DNA of 64,000 nucleotides, taken from Castor canadensis. Lineage: Eukaryota > Chordata > Mammalia > Rodentia > Castoridae. The stretch spans positions 6,096,001 to 6,160,000 of the forward strand of contig NC_133400.1 of the NCBI RefSeq assembly GCF_047511655.1, in the 5' to 3' direction. The notes beneath the pieces are model-generated. The model worked only from the letters and a program-made list of their open reading frames with translations, had not been told where the DNA came from and searched no databases. Of the stretch, positions 35,501-47,880 are shown piece after piece. How positions within the stretch are numbered: the first letter of the stretch is position 1; each line of letters begins with the position of its first letter. The translations under genes were made by a program, and so were the position numbers.

Positions 35501-37404
35501 TTTTAGTTGGTCTGGACTTTCAAAATCTAGATTCCCTGGTATGCAATAAAGGGTAGGGAATTCTTACCCCACACAGCCTGCTGTAGCCTATAAACTGCAA
35601 TTATGTGCTATTGTTTATGTAACCACATCCTTCAACTCAACAAAGACTAGAGAAATGCACCAGCTAGACAGCAAACTGACTGGACACTTGTATGGAACCC
35701 AGAAGAATTTATAGGATCTGTGTTGGCAATGCAGTAAGCCTTAGCATCCACAGAGATGGGAGATTCTAGAATGACTTGCCTCCAATACACAGCTCATCCC
35801 TCCCCCAGCTCTCCGCTGGTTGTGGTCTCCTGCTGATTTTCAGCCACTCCATAGGGTCACTGAACTGATATTTTCTCTTTTTCCTTCCACATCCCCAAGG
35901 CCTTATGACCTACATTACCCCTTCAGTCCCACACCCTCCCCTGCACTGCCCCTTTTCTTGTCCCAGTCTCTTACCCAAGATTCTGTCTTAGCTCGTCTCC
36001 TTCCATAGCACGTCGGGGGAATGGTGCTGCAGAGGTCTAGGTATCTCTGGACCCTGGGAGTGGGAGAAGGCAGCATGGAGGCCTGGCCTCATTGATGGGT
36101 CTTCTGAGAGAGTCCAACCCTGTAGACATCAGGATTAACTTGCTGACATGCTGCGATGTTATTCTAGTTAGGAATAGAGAGAGAGTAATCTCAAGAGACT
36201 TTGCAAAGTAAGAGTAAATCATCCAAGAATGAAGGGGGAAGGGGGTGTCAAGTGGGGGTGTGGCCAATGACAGGTAGTGCTGCACATCAGGTTAAGGTAA
36301 ATTGGACCACCTTCACGAACACTTTCCGATGGCATGTTCACATACATTGGGCATCATCAGTTGAAAGAAACCAAGAGAACCAAAGTGTTCTTTTAGGGAA
36401 AGGACACAGATGTAGAAGGAAAAAAAAAGGCTTAAAGTTGACTCTTGGGTCTTAACCAGTTAGGAGGCAAAGAACAAAAATGGAGAAGGGAGAGAAGACG
36501 AAGCAAAAAAGAAAGAGGAGGAGATGACAGAGCAGGGCCTAATGAGGAGGGTGTCGGTTAAGGAGAAAGGACTCTACAGGCAGAGGGGTTAGGCAATGCT
36601 GTCGATGAGGGGACACCCAAATTCAGGACAGAGAGGAAAGTCTCTGCGAAAAGGAAAGTCTAAATGAAAGGTGGGTTTTAATTTGTCTTACATAGCTGAA
36701 TCCCTAATGAAACACCTGTGCTAGAAATGTAGTTCTTATCCTATAATGAGCCCAGAGCACTCAGTGCTGCTTTTACCTCTGCAGATACATCTGAATAGCA
36801 GTCACATTATTTTCCAAGAAATATCACCTGGACACTCCTTGTGAAGGAGGATGAAGAAATAAGAGGAGCTTCATCTGCACCCTGTGCACCATCTATTAAT
36901 AGTACATTGTACTGCCATGATCTCTGAGGGCACAAAAGCATTTGGGTATGCTGTGAGTTAGGTAAAACACCCGCTAAACATTGATGCATGCATAATTGGG
37001 ATGACTAAAATAATCCTGGCAGAAAAAATATCCTCGCAGTCAGAGGAGAGACAAAATGCAGTAATTTGATCATGAAAATCAATACCAGCCGACTCTCAGT
37101 TTTCAACGCAGCTAATTGGAAGGTACTCATTATGCAACCTCACGGTGCCTCCCGCTCTGCACCTTTTTCTCTTTGCCCTGAGAATGAGGGAGGTAAGAGG
37201 AAGGCCCCGGGGCAAAGCTGTCACGTTGAGATAGCAGGGCAAGAGAGTTAAGCTTGTTTTTCTAAGGTGTCGGCTCCTACACTCTTTCCCACCTTGATTT
37301 TGCCACCCATGACACACTTCTGTGGGCATCTCCAAGATGATAGGCCATCCTCTCCACTCCCACTCAGACACTGAAATTAGAATGACGTTGACATTATGGA
37401 AAGC

Positions 37405-38145
37405 CTGGTCTTTTTTGTGACAGCTTTATTGAGATATAATTCACATATTATACAATGCATCCATTTAAAGTGTTCTAATCCATGGTTCTTAGTATTCACA
37501 GAGTTGTGCAATCAGCATTACATTTCATCATCCCCAAAAGAAATCCTGTAGCCATTACAACTCACCTCTCTTAACCCCTGCACTCCACCCAGCTTCTGAC
37601 CACCACCAATCTCCTTTCATCTACTCTGAGCATCTCCTATAAATGCAATATGAGGCCTTTTGACTTCTGAAATTGGTTAATGAAACATGAGTGTCATGTG
37701 TTTGTGGTTCATCCACGTTGTAACATGCACAGGATTTCATCACTTATTTATGTATGTGACATGGGTTTGAACTCGTGCCTTCACTTCCTTCCTTTGATTT
37801 TAGGTAGTCTTCAAGTAGAATCTCGCTCTTAGGCACAGGCCAGCCTGGACCACAGTCCTATTTAGGCTTCCCACCTTGCTAGGAAAACAGGCATGTGCCA
37901 CCACACCTAGATTTTATTGGTCGACATGGGCTAACCTTGGGCTAACTTTTTGCTTGGGGCCTTGACCCACAATATTCTCAATGTCTGCCTCCCAAGTAGC
38001 TAAGATAACAGGTGTAGCCACCACACCTGGCCCCTATTCATCATTTTATAGCTGAATTATATTCCATTGTATAGACATAATATTTAGTTTATTCATTCTT
38101 CAGTCAGTAGATATTTGGAGGGTTCCACTTTGGAACTACCATGGA
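37405..38145 (-). mobile_element. Old L1 (L1M-type) 3' end, antisense, split by a SINE
   Basis: TTTATTGAGATATAATTCACATATTATACAATG, CAGAGTTGTGCAATCAGCATTAC and CATCATCCCCAAAAGAAATCC are classic antisense L1M 3' UTR. The copy resumes after a SINE at about 38037 with TGAATTATATTCCATTGTATAG. Confidence 0.75.
37742..38033 (-). mobile_element. Old composite SINE inside L1M
   Basis: GGGTTTGAACTCGTGCCTTC at the start and ACAGGTGTAGCCACCACACCTGGCCC at the end, with a B1-like middle repeated. Diverged. Confidence 0.55.
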
Positions 38146-38595
38146 CCTTCCTGTTCAAGTTGTACAAGTAATCTTGAACCTCGTCTGTAATAAGTGTAGC
38201 TCACCGCTGCTCAGGACATGTGTGTGTTGGACGCAGACACGATCTCATTTCGTTGTTCAGGACTCCAGTATGAAAGTTGGAGTCCAGGTCGCCACTGCTC
38301 TGACTCCAACACCCACACTTCTAATTTGTTCTACTTCCTCTAAATTTAGAGGTTAAAAAGGGAAAGTCATTCCTTATTTCAAGTGAACTACAACAGTACA
38401 TACAAGACCTTGGTTGACACCTCTTAGCTGATCACAACCATGCTGTTTGAAAACCACCACCTTCAACAAGTAACTGGAGAAAATATTTTGAGCGGTGATG
38501 GGAGCCACTCAGAGTAGAGCAGGACAGTGTTGGCAGGTGCTGGAGCTGCAAAGAAGATATAGACACAGTCAGGAGGTTACTCTGAGCAGGAGGGT

Positions 38596-38915
38596 GCTGT
38601 AGTCTGAATGCTTGTGCAAAACCCACCCCCAAAATTCATATGTTAAAATTCTCACCAAAGCGATAGTACCAGAGGTGATTAGGTCATGGTAGTGGAGCCC
38701 ACCTGAACAGAATTAGTGCCCTTACAAGAAAAGACCAGAGAGCTAGCTAGAAGACCCAGTAAGAAGACAGGGTCTGTAAACCAGGAGAAGAGCCTTCACC
38801 AGAGCTGAACCATGGACTTCCAGCTTCCAGACCTGTGAGTGGTAAATGTTCATCATTTATGTTTTTGTTTAACATTCTTTGGTAATTTATACAGCAGCCT
38901 GAACTGACTAAGAGG
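38596..38915 (+). mobile_element. MaLR LTR, near full length
   Basis: GCTGTAGTCTGAATGCTTGTG, CCAAAATTCATATGTTAAAATTC, GGTGATTAGGTCATGG, GACTTCCAGCTTCCAGACC and the terminal GGTAATTTATACAGCAGCCTGAACTGACTAAGA. Confidence 0.8.
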
Positions 38916-38979
38916 ATGTTTCAGGAAAAAGGTGGACTATGATAATCCGGATTAGGCCTCCTTTAGACTTTATCCATCC

Positions 38980-39260
38980 TTCTCTGGCCTCTGGACAATC
39001 CCAGCAAGTAGATAAAGCCTTCTCTTAAGATTCATTAAGGGGCATACTGCACAAACTAGTGCCTCCTTTCTCCTCCTGTCACAGAGCCAGCACCTCCCAC
39101 TCCTCAACCTCTGCCCTGACTCTGTCTTTGCTCCATCACTTCTGCCAAATTTTCTCTTGCTTCCCTTCTCTTTGGCAAACTCTTACTCATGCTTTAGGAT
39201 TCACCTCACATGCCACTTCCTCAATAGACACTTCAGGACTGTGCCCAGGGAACCCTCTGG
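38980..39260 (+). repeat. LINE-2 fragment (tentative)
   Basis: TC-rich segment with CATGCTTTAGGATTCACCTCACATGCCACTTCCTC, the usual L2 3' pattern. Confidence 0.45.
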
Positions 39261-39634
39261 GATGGGTACAATGCTGTGCCCTCTGTGGGATTCTTGTGCG
39301 TAGCAGGGGCTATAGGTGCCCCATTCCCTCCCCACCTACTTACCACATCTGAGGATGACTGCCCAACCTCCAAATGCCAGCACCTGCTTGCGTGTGCATT
39401 GTTCATGTTGGGGTGACTGGAAGTGATGAGGAACAAATACACCTCACACATACTCATAACAATAATCAGTGGGGTTGTTCTTATCTCTCAGATAGGATAA
39501 TTCTGGGAAAGGCGTTGATGTTAGGTTCTGGAGCTTCTAGAGAAGACAGACTAAGCTGGTTATCCTCAGTGATAACTGGGTATCTTCCCTTCCCTGTCTC
39601 ACTTCCCCACTCTCCTACTGGTAGCTCCTGAGAT

Positions 39635-39712
39635 CACCTCCAAAATAAACTCTTGCACTTGAATTCTTGCCTCAAGGTCTGTTTCTGGGGAGACTCAGAC
39701 TGAGACACAGTG
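39635..39712 (+). repeat. Possible ERVL-type LTR tail
   Basis: AATAAACTCTTGCACTTGAATTC...GGTCTGTTTCTGGGGAGACTCAGACTGAGACA resembles an LTR 3' end. Confidence 0.4.
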
Positions 39713-40212
39713 GTTATCTCTCACAATCCAGTCACAGCAGAAGTCCTTGCAGAAACTATTGTGAGGCACTCCCTCCCTCCTAAGGGGAAGGAGGTCTCAC
39801 ATGCCTCCCCCCTGAAGGAAGCACCAGTAGGCTTGTTCTTCATTTTCTGAAGGAGGCTCAGAAGAAGCAGGCCAGCAGCAGATGCCACCTGGAGGATGCC
39901 ATCATTATGGGATGAGAATCTTCTACATTCAGGTTGCTGGAGAGCAACAGGAGAAGGCAATAAAACCTGAGCTGAATGCTGAGCGTAAGCAGCACAGCTG
40001 CCATTCCTGTGACTATCTTACCCCTTGCTGCACTGCCTCAGCACTCACCATGATGCTTGGTACACAGCAGGTGCCCATTGCATGCTGACTATCATTAATA
40101 AAGATATTCTTTGCAGAGCAATGTGCAGAATACATTTCAGGATCTTCTGCCTTTGGACACATTCTTTTCTACCATGTTATTTTACTGTCTTGTATTAGTA
40201 AAGAGCAAACTG

Positions 40213-40322
40213 AGCTAAGCATGGTGGCACTCAGCTGTAGTCCCAGCACTTGGGAGGCAAAGATAGGATCAGGAGTTCCAGGCCAGCCTGAACTATGTAA
40301 CAATACCCTGTCTTGATTAAAA
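40213..40322 (+). mobile_element. B1-like SINE
   Basis: GCATGGTGGCACTCAGCTGTAGTCCCAGCACTTGGGAGG...CCAGCCTGAACTATGTAAC. Confidence 0.75.
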
Positions 40323-40499
40323 GGGTCAAACTACTGTAAAAAAATAAAGAAGACCCTCAAAATATAGTGGTATACACAAACCTAAACATGTGATGAAATC
40401 GTTAAAATTAAACACACACATGTTCAAGTAAGTACAAGTAAAATAGAAAATCTGAATAAGATCTATGGGTTGAACCAATGTCAATATTTTATTTATAAA

Positions 40500-41605
40500 A
40501 AGCATGAAAAGTAACACTGCTATATGACCCAGTGATACCAGTCCTAGGCATATATCCAAAGGACTGTAAGTCAGGACATGACCTCTATCAAGTCTCTCAC
40601 TGGCACTCCCTGTTTATTATAGCAATATTCACAAGAACCAAGCTATAGAACAGCCCAAATGGCCTACAACTGATAAATGGACTAAGAATATGTAATATAT
40701 TTATATATATATAGTAATTTTAATGAATCATGAAGAATTAAATTATGTTGTTTGTAGGTAAATGGATTAAGAAAATGTGATATATGTATATAAAATGTAA
40801 TTTTAATCACCCATGAAGAAGAATGAAATTGAGTTGTTTGCAGGTAAATGGGTGGAACTTGAGATCACCACATTAAGCAAAGTAGTCCAGGTTCAGAAGG
40901 ACAAAAATCTCATGTTCTCACTCATATGGAAGCTAGTCCTAAAGATAAATGTATACTTAAATACATATATAACCACACATATATATGCACATAACATATT
41001 TGTAATAATGGGACTGTTTGAGGGGCTATGGAGGTGGAGCAGGGAAAGAGAGTGATAGAGTATGAATAATATCAAAATACATTGCATCTGTGTATGCAGA
41101 TGACATAAAAATGCATTGAGAGCTGCTGAATAATGGGGACAAGAAGAGAGAGAGTAATGGAGCAGTTAATCTAACTGCAGTATAATGCAGGCATGTTCAA
41201 AATAACACAGAAAATCCCTTTGGGCAATTAATACACACTTTTAAATGAAGAAAAATGTAAATCGGGTTGTGTTTTGTGGTGGGTTCCAGTGGGATTGGAG
41301 AGGGTGAATAGAGAGGTGAAGGAGAGTAACATGGTGGACTTAGTAAATACACTTGTATGAAATAGAGTAATGAAACCTGTTAATATTGTTTTTAAAAGGG
41401 GGGAAGAGGACTATGGGCATAGCTCAAGTGGTAGAGCACCTGCCTTGCAAGCATGAGGTCCTGAGTTCAAACTCCAGTACTGGGGAAAAAAAGGTAAAGA
41501 AAGGAGAAGGGGAGTTGAGGGAGAAGGATGTAGAGGGTGAATCTAAGCAAGGTACATTTTAATCACACATGTATATGTCACCTCTGTACAAGAAAAAAGA
41601 AAAAA
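40500..41605 (+). mobile_element. L1 3' fragment with internal duplication and SINE insertion
   Basis: ORF2-end landmarks (ATGACCCAGTGATACCAGTCC, CCTGTTTATTATAGCAATATTC, CAAATGGCCTACAACTGATAAATGG) and a 3' UTR parallel to the L1 at 14790-15838. About 85 bp is tandemly repeated (40684-40768 and 40769-40853). A tRNA SINE is inserted at 41411-41492. Confidence 0.8.
41411..41492 (+). mobile_element. tRNA-derived SINE inside L1
   Basis: GGGCATAGCTCAAGTGGTAGAGCACC and GAGTTCAAACTCCAGTACTGGGG plus A tail. Confidence 0.85.
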
Positions 41606-42271
41606 ATACTTTGTGATATTCTGTTGATTTCAAGTGTCCTTGCCAGTGAAACTGAACAAAGTATATGGGGGTGTACTCTGTTATTTCTTCAAATGGCATT
41701 TTGACCTATAATCATTTCAATAAAATTTTTAATTAAAAAATATGGAATCATAAATTACAGTACTTAGGTAACACAAATTGTTGAGACTTACAGACAGCTC
41801 CACTCGACATGGTCACTCAAGGATCCAGGTTCTTTCTGCTTTGTTGCTTCAGCATCCCAAAGGGTGATTCCTCATCCACGGGTTAAAACCAACTCAAGGC
41901 CAAGCTGAGTTTAGGATTATTAGAAGGAAGAAAGGGGAAAATCTATTCCCTTTTAGGCATGTAGTACAGGAGTTGCACACATCATTTCCATCACACCTAA
42001 CCATCGGGGCACACATATCTGCGAGGAAGGCTGGTAAGTACAGTTTCTATGCTGGATGTTCATGTGTTAGTAAATCACTATTATTGTAGAGGAGGAAAAA
42101 CACATTTTGGGTAGGTAGCAGCCAGCAATCTTCCACAAAATACAAACTGGTTTTATTACTTGATGTAGTATGTTTTTCACTGTGTGCCAAAAACGCCTTC
42201 TTCTGGGGAAACTACATGTGGCACTTTCTATAATACTCTCTCTGGCCAGTGGTTGAGTGAGAAGCCTCATT

Positions 42272-42785
42272 TGTGATAGGCGGAATAACGGCCCCCAAAA
42301 GTGTCCATATCCTGGTCCCTAGAACCTGTGAATGTTATTTTACATGGCACAGGGGACCTTGAAGCTGTGATTAGGTTCAGGATCTTTAGGTGGGATGTTA
42401 TCCTAGATTGTCTACATGGGCCCTTAATGTACTCATACAGGTCTTTATAGTAGAGAGGGAAAGGAAGATTAAACTCAGAAGAGAAAAGGCCATGTGACAA
42501 TAACAGAAGCAGGCAGATTTCAGCTCCTATGTTATTGAGTGGGTGGAGATGGGCCATGAGCCAAGGGATGCAAAGTATACAGCTCTAGAAGCTGGAAAAG
42601 GAAAAGAAGCAAATTCTCCTCTAGTTCCTTCATAGAGAACTAAACCAATACCTTGACTTTGTTCACTGAAAATGTTCTCCGATTTCTAGCCTCCAGAACT
42701 GTAATACAGTAAATGTATGTGGCTTTAAGCCACTAAGTTTATGGTAAATTTGTTACTGCAGCTACAGGAACTAGTACATCATCAC
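42272..42785 (+). mobile_element. MLT1-type MaLR LTR
   Basis: GGCGGAATAACGGCCCCCAAAAG, CCTGGTCCCTAGAACCTGTG, GATTAGGTTCAGGATC, CTAGCCTCCAGAACTG and the end AAGCCACTAAGTTTATGG...GGAACTAGTAC, about 510 bp. Confidence 0.8.
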
Positions 42786-43469
42786 AGGATAAAAAATAAT
42801 CCAGTTTCAATCAGTCAGAAGATATCATCCCCCAGCTGATCATTGAGCAGTTAAGCTATGGTCACATGACCCCTGATTATCCAATAAGAGTCTTCACTAG
42901 GACTTTTACTGAAAAAAACTGTCTTTTTTTAAGAGTCTAGTGAATAATGAAACTATTGGCTATGGCTGCAAACAAATTCCATCTTACTGCAACAGGGACA
43001 GGACCAGTCAAACAGTAGCAGTGAGCTGAGAGAAGGAAAGACAGAGGCCCAGAAGCTAGGTCTATCTTTTGAACTTCCATTTACAAAAATCAATCATCCC
43101 TATCTTTGATTTGCCTATATTGTGATGAATTGTATGATTTCCAGTTCAAAAATACATAATTAACATAGTTGGTATCCATGTTCCTCAATTCCTGAAAGCA
43201 CCAAAGAACAAAGCATGTGACATAGCCTACGGCATCTCAGGGGATCTTTTGTGTCCTAGGAAAGCTCCAAAGTTTGAGCTTCCTTATTTCCTAGATCCTT
43301 TAGAAAGAGTTTTTCCTGTGAATTCTAGTAAAAGTCCCAGGGAAGAACCTGATTGGATAATTACAGGTTTTGTGACCATCTTTTAACCAATCATTGTAGT
43401 TGAGAGATAAAATCACTCTTGGCCAAGGCACTCAAAATCACATGAAGTTTGTTTGCATTTTTTTAGAAT

Positions 43470-43558
43470 TTCTTTTTCTTTTTTCTTTTTGTGGTACTGC
43501 AGACTGATCTCAGGGCTTCGCACATGCTAGGAAAGTGCTCTACATGCCTAACTCTAAC
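43470..43558 (-). mobile_element. ID-like tRNA SINE, diverged
   Basis: T-rich start then GTGGTACTGCAGACTGATCTCAGGGC...GCTAGGAAAGTGCTCTAC. Confidence 0.65.
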
Positions 43559-44189
43559 ACAGAGTTTCAATCAGCACTAAACAGTTATTTTAATCACTAC
43601 TGAGCAAGGCACAGATATTAATTATGAGATATTTCAAAAGTTTTTTAAAGGAAAAGAAAAACCACTGACCCAAATAGGATGCTTGATAATTCTTAATAAG
43701 TACTATAAATGCTTCTAAGAGGACATTAAGATGCTTAATTGCGGAGTAAATGAAATATAAACATTCATTATGTTACTTAGAGAGTTCCTTAATATGAAAT
43801 GGGGAAAACAGTTTATCAAATGCACTGTAAGTAATAAATGCTTATTTCCTTTTCGAAAACAAATCAATTCTTGAAATCATTAACCACCATTTAAATGTAG
43901 CTTGATTTTTTAATACTTATTGCCCTTTTTAACATTTTCTTATTGTGGGTGAAAATAGGTTTATTCCAGAGATACAGCAGCAGTTAGCAAAGATCACGGA
44001 GAGCAAAGAGACTTGGATCCAGAAACCTTGGCTTTCTATCTCAGCCCTGTCTTTTAGTTCCATGACCTTGGCAGAGTCAGTTAGCCTTGCTTGGTTTCCA
44101 GGGATAGTGTGGTACTGTTATAAGGACTCTCTTACTCATCTCAGAGAGTTGAGGTACTTCTGCTTGGCCATAACACTTCTAGGGAAGTG

Positions 44190-44345
44190 ATTCTCAGCCC
44201 TTATTGTACATAGGAATCACCTGGGGATTTTGCTAAAGTACAGATTTTTCATTTGTTAAGTCTAGAGTTGGTCTGATGCAAGAACCAACATTTCTAAAAA
44301 GCTCTCAGGTGATGTTAATGTTACTGGTACACACTTTTGGGTACC
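44190..44345. mobile_element. hAT-Charlie-type nonautonomous element (MER1 group)
   Basis: Starts TTCTCAGCCCTTATTGTACATAGGAATCACCTGGGGA and carries the inverted counterpart AAGCTCTCAGGTGATGTTAATG, as in short palindromic MER elements. Confidence 0.55.
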
Positions 44346-46195
44346 AAGATTTTGGGGGTGTCTGGCAAGCTTGCAATAATTTCTTCAGAAACTGCCCCGG
44401 CTTATAATGGTGGGCCACTGATAGTTGTTCTTGTATTCCTTGCCATAGTTAACTATAGCAGAGGTGAATTATGACCCAAGACAGTTCCAAATAATGCTTC
44501 ACCCTCCAACCTGGGATTTTGAACAGGGAAAACCAAAGACATGCTGTTTATTTATTTGCTTATCTGTCAAATTAAAAATTCTCTTTCTGTGCCATACACT
44601 AATTATAAGTGGAGGCACCATCGATAAAGTGAGTCTTTGTTCCCATGGAGCTTTCGTCCTACTTATACACAAGATAATTTCAGACAGGATAAGTGCTTGG
44701 AAGGGACTGAAGAAGTGAAAACTTAAAATTGATGTTTTTCGAAAGCTAAGCTCATACTTCTTCTGCAGAGACCTCAGAGGCTGTATGTTGAAGGTGATAG
44801 CATAGCAAATCAAAGAGTGAGTGTGTGGAGCAGAGCACCCACTCCTTTCCTGTGAGCTGAATTGGACTGTGATGAGAGTAAGAAATGCACTTTTATTGCT
44901 AAAAACCATTAAGATTTTAGAGCTAACACATAACCTAGCAATGCTTACTGTAAACATATGTGGCCGTTCAACACTTTCTGAGATTCTAAAAATCGCCCTC
45001 TTAACTTATGTGAGCTAAAGTTGCTCTCTACTACTCAAAACCCTAGAACCTTAACATCAGGACTGGTAAATGTGAAAAACAAAGTATTAACATGTAAATT
45101 CACACTGAGGTCATTTTCATTCTCTGGTTGTTTCTATCTTAGATTTCTTGTTCAGACTTTTATAAAATGAACTCAACCAAATTGCAGTGGAAACTTAAGG
45201 AAGTAATTATAAAATTTGTAATTTTCCTTTAAAACACTTATATTGGGAGAGAGACCTTGGTGACAGATGAATATTAACATTTAAATTCACTGTTTTTCAT
45301 GTTTATCAACACATGGGAAATCTGAATGTCCTTCAGAGGACCCTGGAATCACCCATTGGAAATCTATCTTCTGTACTGAGTCTTCAGGGGGTCCTTTCTT
45401 CCTTGGCTACTGGTCTTGAAAGCATATAACTTGTTCCCCTGAGTACCTTCTTCTTCTCTTCTAATTTTCATATATAATAGGCAATTACAGCAAGGCTGTC
45501 CCTTAAGACTGCCTGGTACAACCCTCTCTCAGTCTCCTAAGAACTATGGCTAGATCACAGCTGAGGACAAGACAGGCAGGAAAGCCAGGGTCCTAACAGA
45601 GAGGCCAAATGACAGGGATTTGGCTTCATCTCACCTTCAATAATTTTTGTATCCAAGGGTTTGAGTTTGTCCCTGTGATTTTAGCTCTTAGTGAAACCTG
45701 AGCAGTGAATGACATAATTCATATGAACCTCTTTGAGTTCAAATGTGGTACCAGTTCTATTGGCAAGAGCAGCACATGAAGTCAAGACCTCCATCCTTTG
45801 AGTTACCAACAGGACATCCTCCCAAGCCAAGGGTTGGTTCTAAGGCACACGTTTGTCGGGGGAGGGGGGTACGAGAGAGTATAAGTGTGCAACTTTGCAA
45901 AGAACTAGACTGCTGATGAGGAGGCAGAAGATGGGCCCATCAGGGAGACCTTTAAATGAGAATGCCAACCTTCCTTTCCAGGCTTTTAAGTCCTTAGTCC
46001 CTTCAGCAACAAAGGTTAGTCTTGGTATCATTGCCTGTTCAGTGACTGAAATTTGTGGAGCGGGGAAAATCAGGAACACAAGAAAACATGGACACACATA
46101 GATGTAGAAACTCGGAGAAACTAGGCTTTATTCACTAGAGTGAATATCCAGTTACCTAGGGAGCCTCATACATCACCATCCATTTTCCACCCACA

Positions 46196-46217
46196 CACCC
46201 ATCCATCCATCCATCCA
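46196..46217. repeat. (CCAT)n microsatellite
   Basis: About five CCAT units, 230 bp upstream of the CpG island. Confidence 0.85.
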
Positions 46218-46439
46218 AGCAATATTGACTGAGCTGGGCTCATCAGTCCAGTACTCAGGGTTGAGGGTCCACAAACGCAGAAGTGGACATCTAAAGGCTG
46301 AAATTGGATGTGGGAAGTGTAGAAGAGGTCACCCTGAAAGGGCTTCAGCTACTCTGGAACCCAAGAGCTGGGAGAGTTGGGGAGATTTATGAAGTGAACC
46401 TGATGCCCAACAGGTGAGAGAGGAAAAGCCACCTGTGCA

Positions 46440-46700
46440 TCACAGAGATGCCGGGACCTCCGGAATTCCTAGAGAGGCCCGGAAGTGGGCCCAGGAGCTC
46501 GGTCCTACAGCTCTGACTCCCGGGCGGGGACAGCGGGCAGCACGGAAGTTCTGGCCCCCCCTGGCGCGCACCGTCCTCGGGCCGCGCTGTCACCGTTTCC
46601 AGCCGCTGTGAGTGGACCGGGGTCGGGAGGGCCTGCGGGACAGCCGAGGGTGACAGGTGGCAGCCCCGGGGGGGACGGTAGTGCGTCACAGCCAGCTAGG
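46440..46700 (+). promoter_or_regulatory. SDR42E1: CpG island, likely SDR42E1 promoter
   Basis: A compact stretch of about 260 bp with many CpGs stands out in an otherwise CpG-poor window. It contains an ETS/GABP-type site CCCGGAAGTG at 46478-46487, a second ACGGAAGT at 46542-46549, and a GC box GGGCGGGG at 46522-46529. No TATA box is seen. It lies about 8 kb upstream of the first SDR42E1 coding exon and on the side expected for a plus-strand gene. Assignment to SDR42E1 is inferred from position, because no spliced transcript can be checked here. Confidence 0.7.
46500..46607 (+). other. SDR42E1: Putative untranslated exon 1 of SDR42E1
   Basis: The coding frame begins in an exon with only about 25 nt of 5' UTR after a good acceptor (54673/54674), so at least one untranslated exon is needed upstream. 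The CpG island contains a strong intronic donor sequence GTGAGT at 46608-46613. Its exonic side (CCGCT) is weak, so exact exon limits are uncertain. The start at 46500 is nominal. A further donor inside 46620-47000 cannot be ruled out. Confidence 0.4.
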
Positions 46701-47294
46701 TGTCAGGGATGTCATTTTCTCTGTGGTTCCAAGGTGCCGGCTCAGCTCGGTTTTCCAGAATGTCGCCAAAGCGTCGGACAGTGGCCTCCTCTTTTTCTTC
46801 TTTTGCTTTTTGCTTTTATTCTTCAGACAGCCGTTCCCGAGTTCAGGGCCTTCCACCGGTGCCTAGCCAGGCTGATTCACAGTTTTCATTTTCATCGCAC
46901 TTTGGGGACAAGATTGGCTTTCTCCGCGTGACAAATGACTCCGACTTCCTAGTCAAAGTGGCACTATGAGGTTGCCGTTTAAAAGTGAATTATTGTAAAA
47001 AGGTAAGGGTGAGGTTCCAGTAAGACCTAGTAGGTGACTGATTAAAACCGATCTGGAAAGGTAATGACCTAAGGGCTTTGTCCCAACCCCAGTGTGAGGC
47101 TTTGTATTTGGTGCTTAAGAGTCAGACAGGCCCGGCTTCAAGCCCTGCATGCAGCTCAGCCACAGAGGACCTGCGTGGTTTGTAGGCTGCGTTCTTTTCC
47201 TAATCACTGAAAAGCTGATCATTCTGGTAACTTCCCCAAGGTTGTCCTCAAGCTTTCATGGCAAACCTTTAAGGCACCTCCCAGTAATAAACAA

Positions 47295-47435
47295 TAAATG
47301 TAGACAGGGTTGATATTATTTTCATTTTAGGCAGGAAGAGAGGGTATCAGAGAGGTTTAGTGAGTTGCCCAGGGCCACACAGGGAGTTGGTGGAAGAGCC
47401 AAATCCAGGACTCAGATCTTATGATTTCCAACCTA
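47295..47435 (+). repeat. MIR
   Basis: ATTATTTTCATTTTAGGCAGGAAGAG...GAGAGGTTTAGTGAGTTGCCCAGGGCCACACAGGGAG. Confidence 0.75.
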
Positions 47436-47644
47436 GGAAACTTAACCCTGCACTGTGTGTCCTCTCTGGTTGACAGGCAGAGATAAAGCAACTCTTCCTT
47501 TTCCCTCCGGGAACTGGAAGGGCCCCTGTGAGGTTGCAGAATGTGTTAACTGTGGACGCACATGCAGGCTTGGGTCAGCATGGACTCTGTGCCCAGCACT
47601 CCAGATCAAGGGCTCTGCACAGCCCCCAAGAGCTGCTGAGGTTA

Positions 47645-47880
47645 GGACATGAGTATCAGAGTCAGATGTTCCTGGGTTCTGGTGAGCATATGTATCTGTG
47701 TTCTACCATCTACTGACTGTGGGACTTGGGGTTAGTCCCTGAGCCTAGGATTTCTCTGTGTAAAATGTGGTCAGCTAATTAGTACTCATTTCAGAGGAAT
47801 GTCATGAGCAACATGTGAAACCATTTGTGGACAGGGCAAAGCACAAGGCCTGGCGGAGTAACCACTTATTAAATGACTGG
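47645..47880 (+). repeat. MIR
   Basis: GATGTTCCTGGGTTCTGG...CTACTGACTGTGGGACTTGGG...TGTGTAAAATGTGGTCAGC...AAAGCACAAGGCCTGGC in MIR order. Confidence 0.65.

Larger units (their letters stand above)
23700..46430. other. Intergenic region between HSD17B2 and SDR42E1
   Basis: About 23 kb separates the two divergent promoters. I see no third gene. Most recognised material is MaLR, L2, L1 and MIR debris listed separately. Stretches where I recognise nothing are about 23700-24000, 25125-26055, 26545-27620, 27720-28230, 28705-28970, 29135-30175, 31340-31830, 32040-32320, 34490-34735, 35500-37400, 38150-38590, 39265-39635, 39715-40205, 41610-42265, 42790-43465, 43565-44185 and 44350-46190. Confidence 0.75.

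Noticed and set aside
44499..44957. 152-residue minus-strand frame
   Set aside because: No family resemblance, no splice or promoter context, and ordinary AT-rich intergenic DNA.
46485..46931. 148-residue Ala/Gly/Pro-rich frame across the CpG island
   Set aside because: GC-rich DNA lacks stops by composition. No domain is recognised, and it overlaps the likely untranslated exon and promoter.
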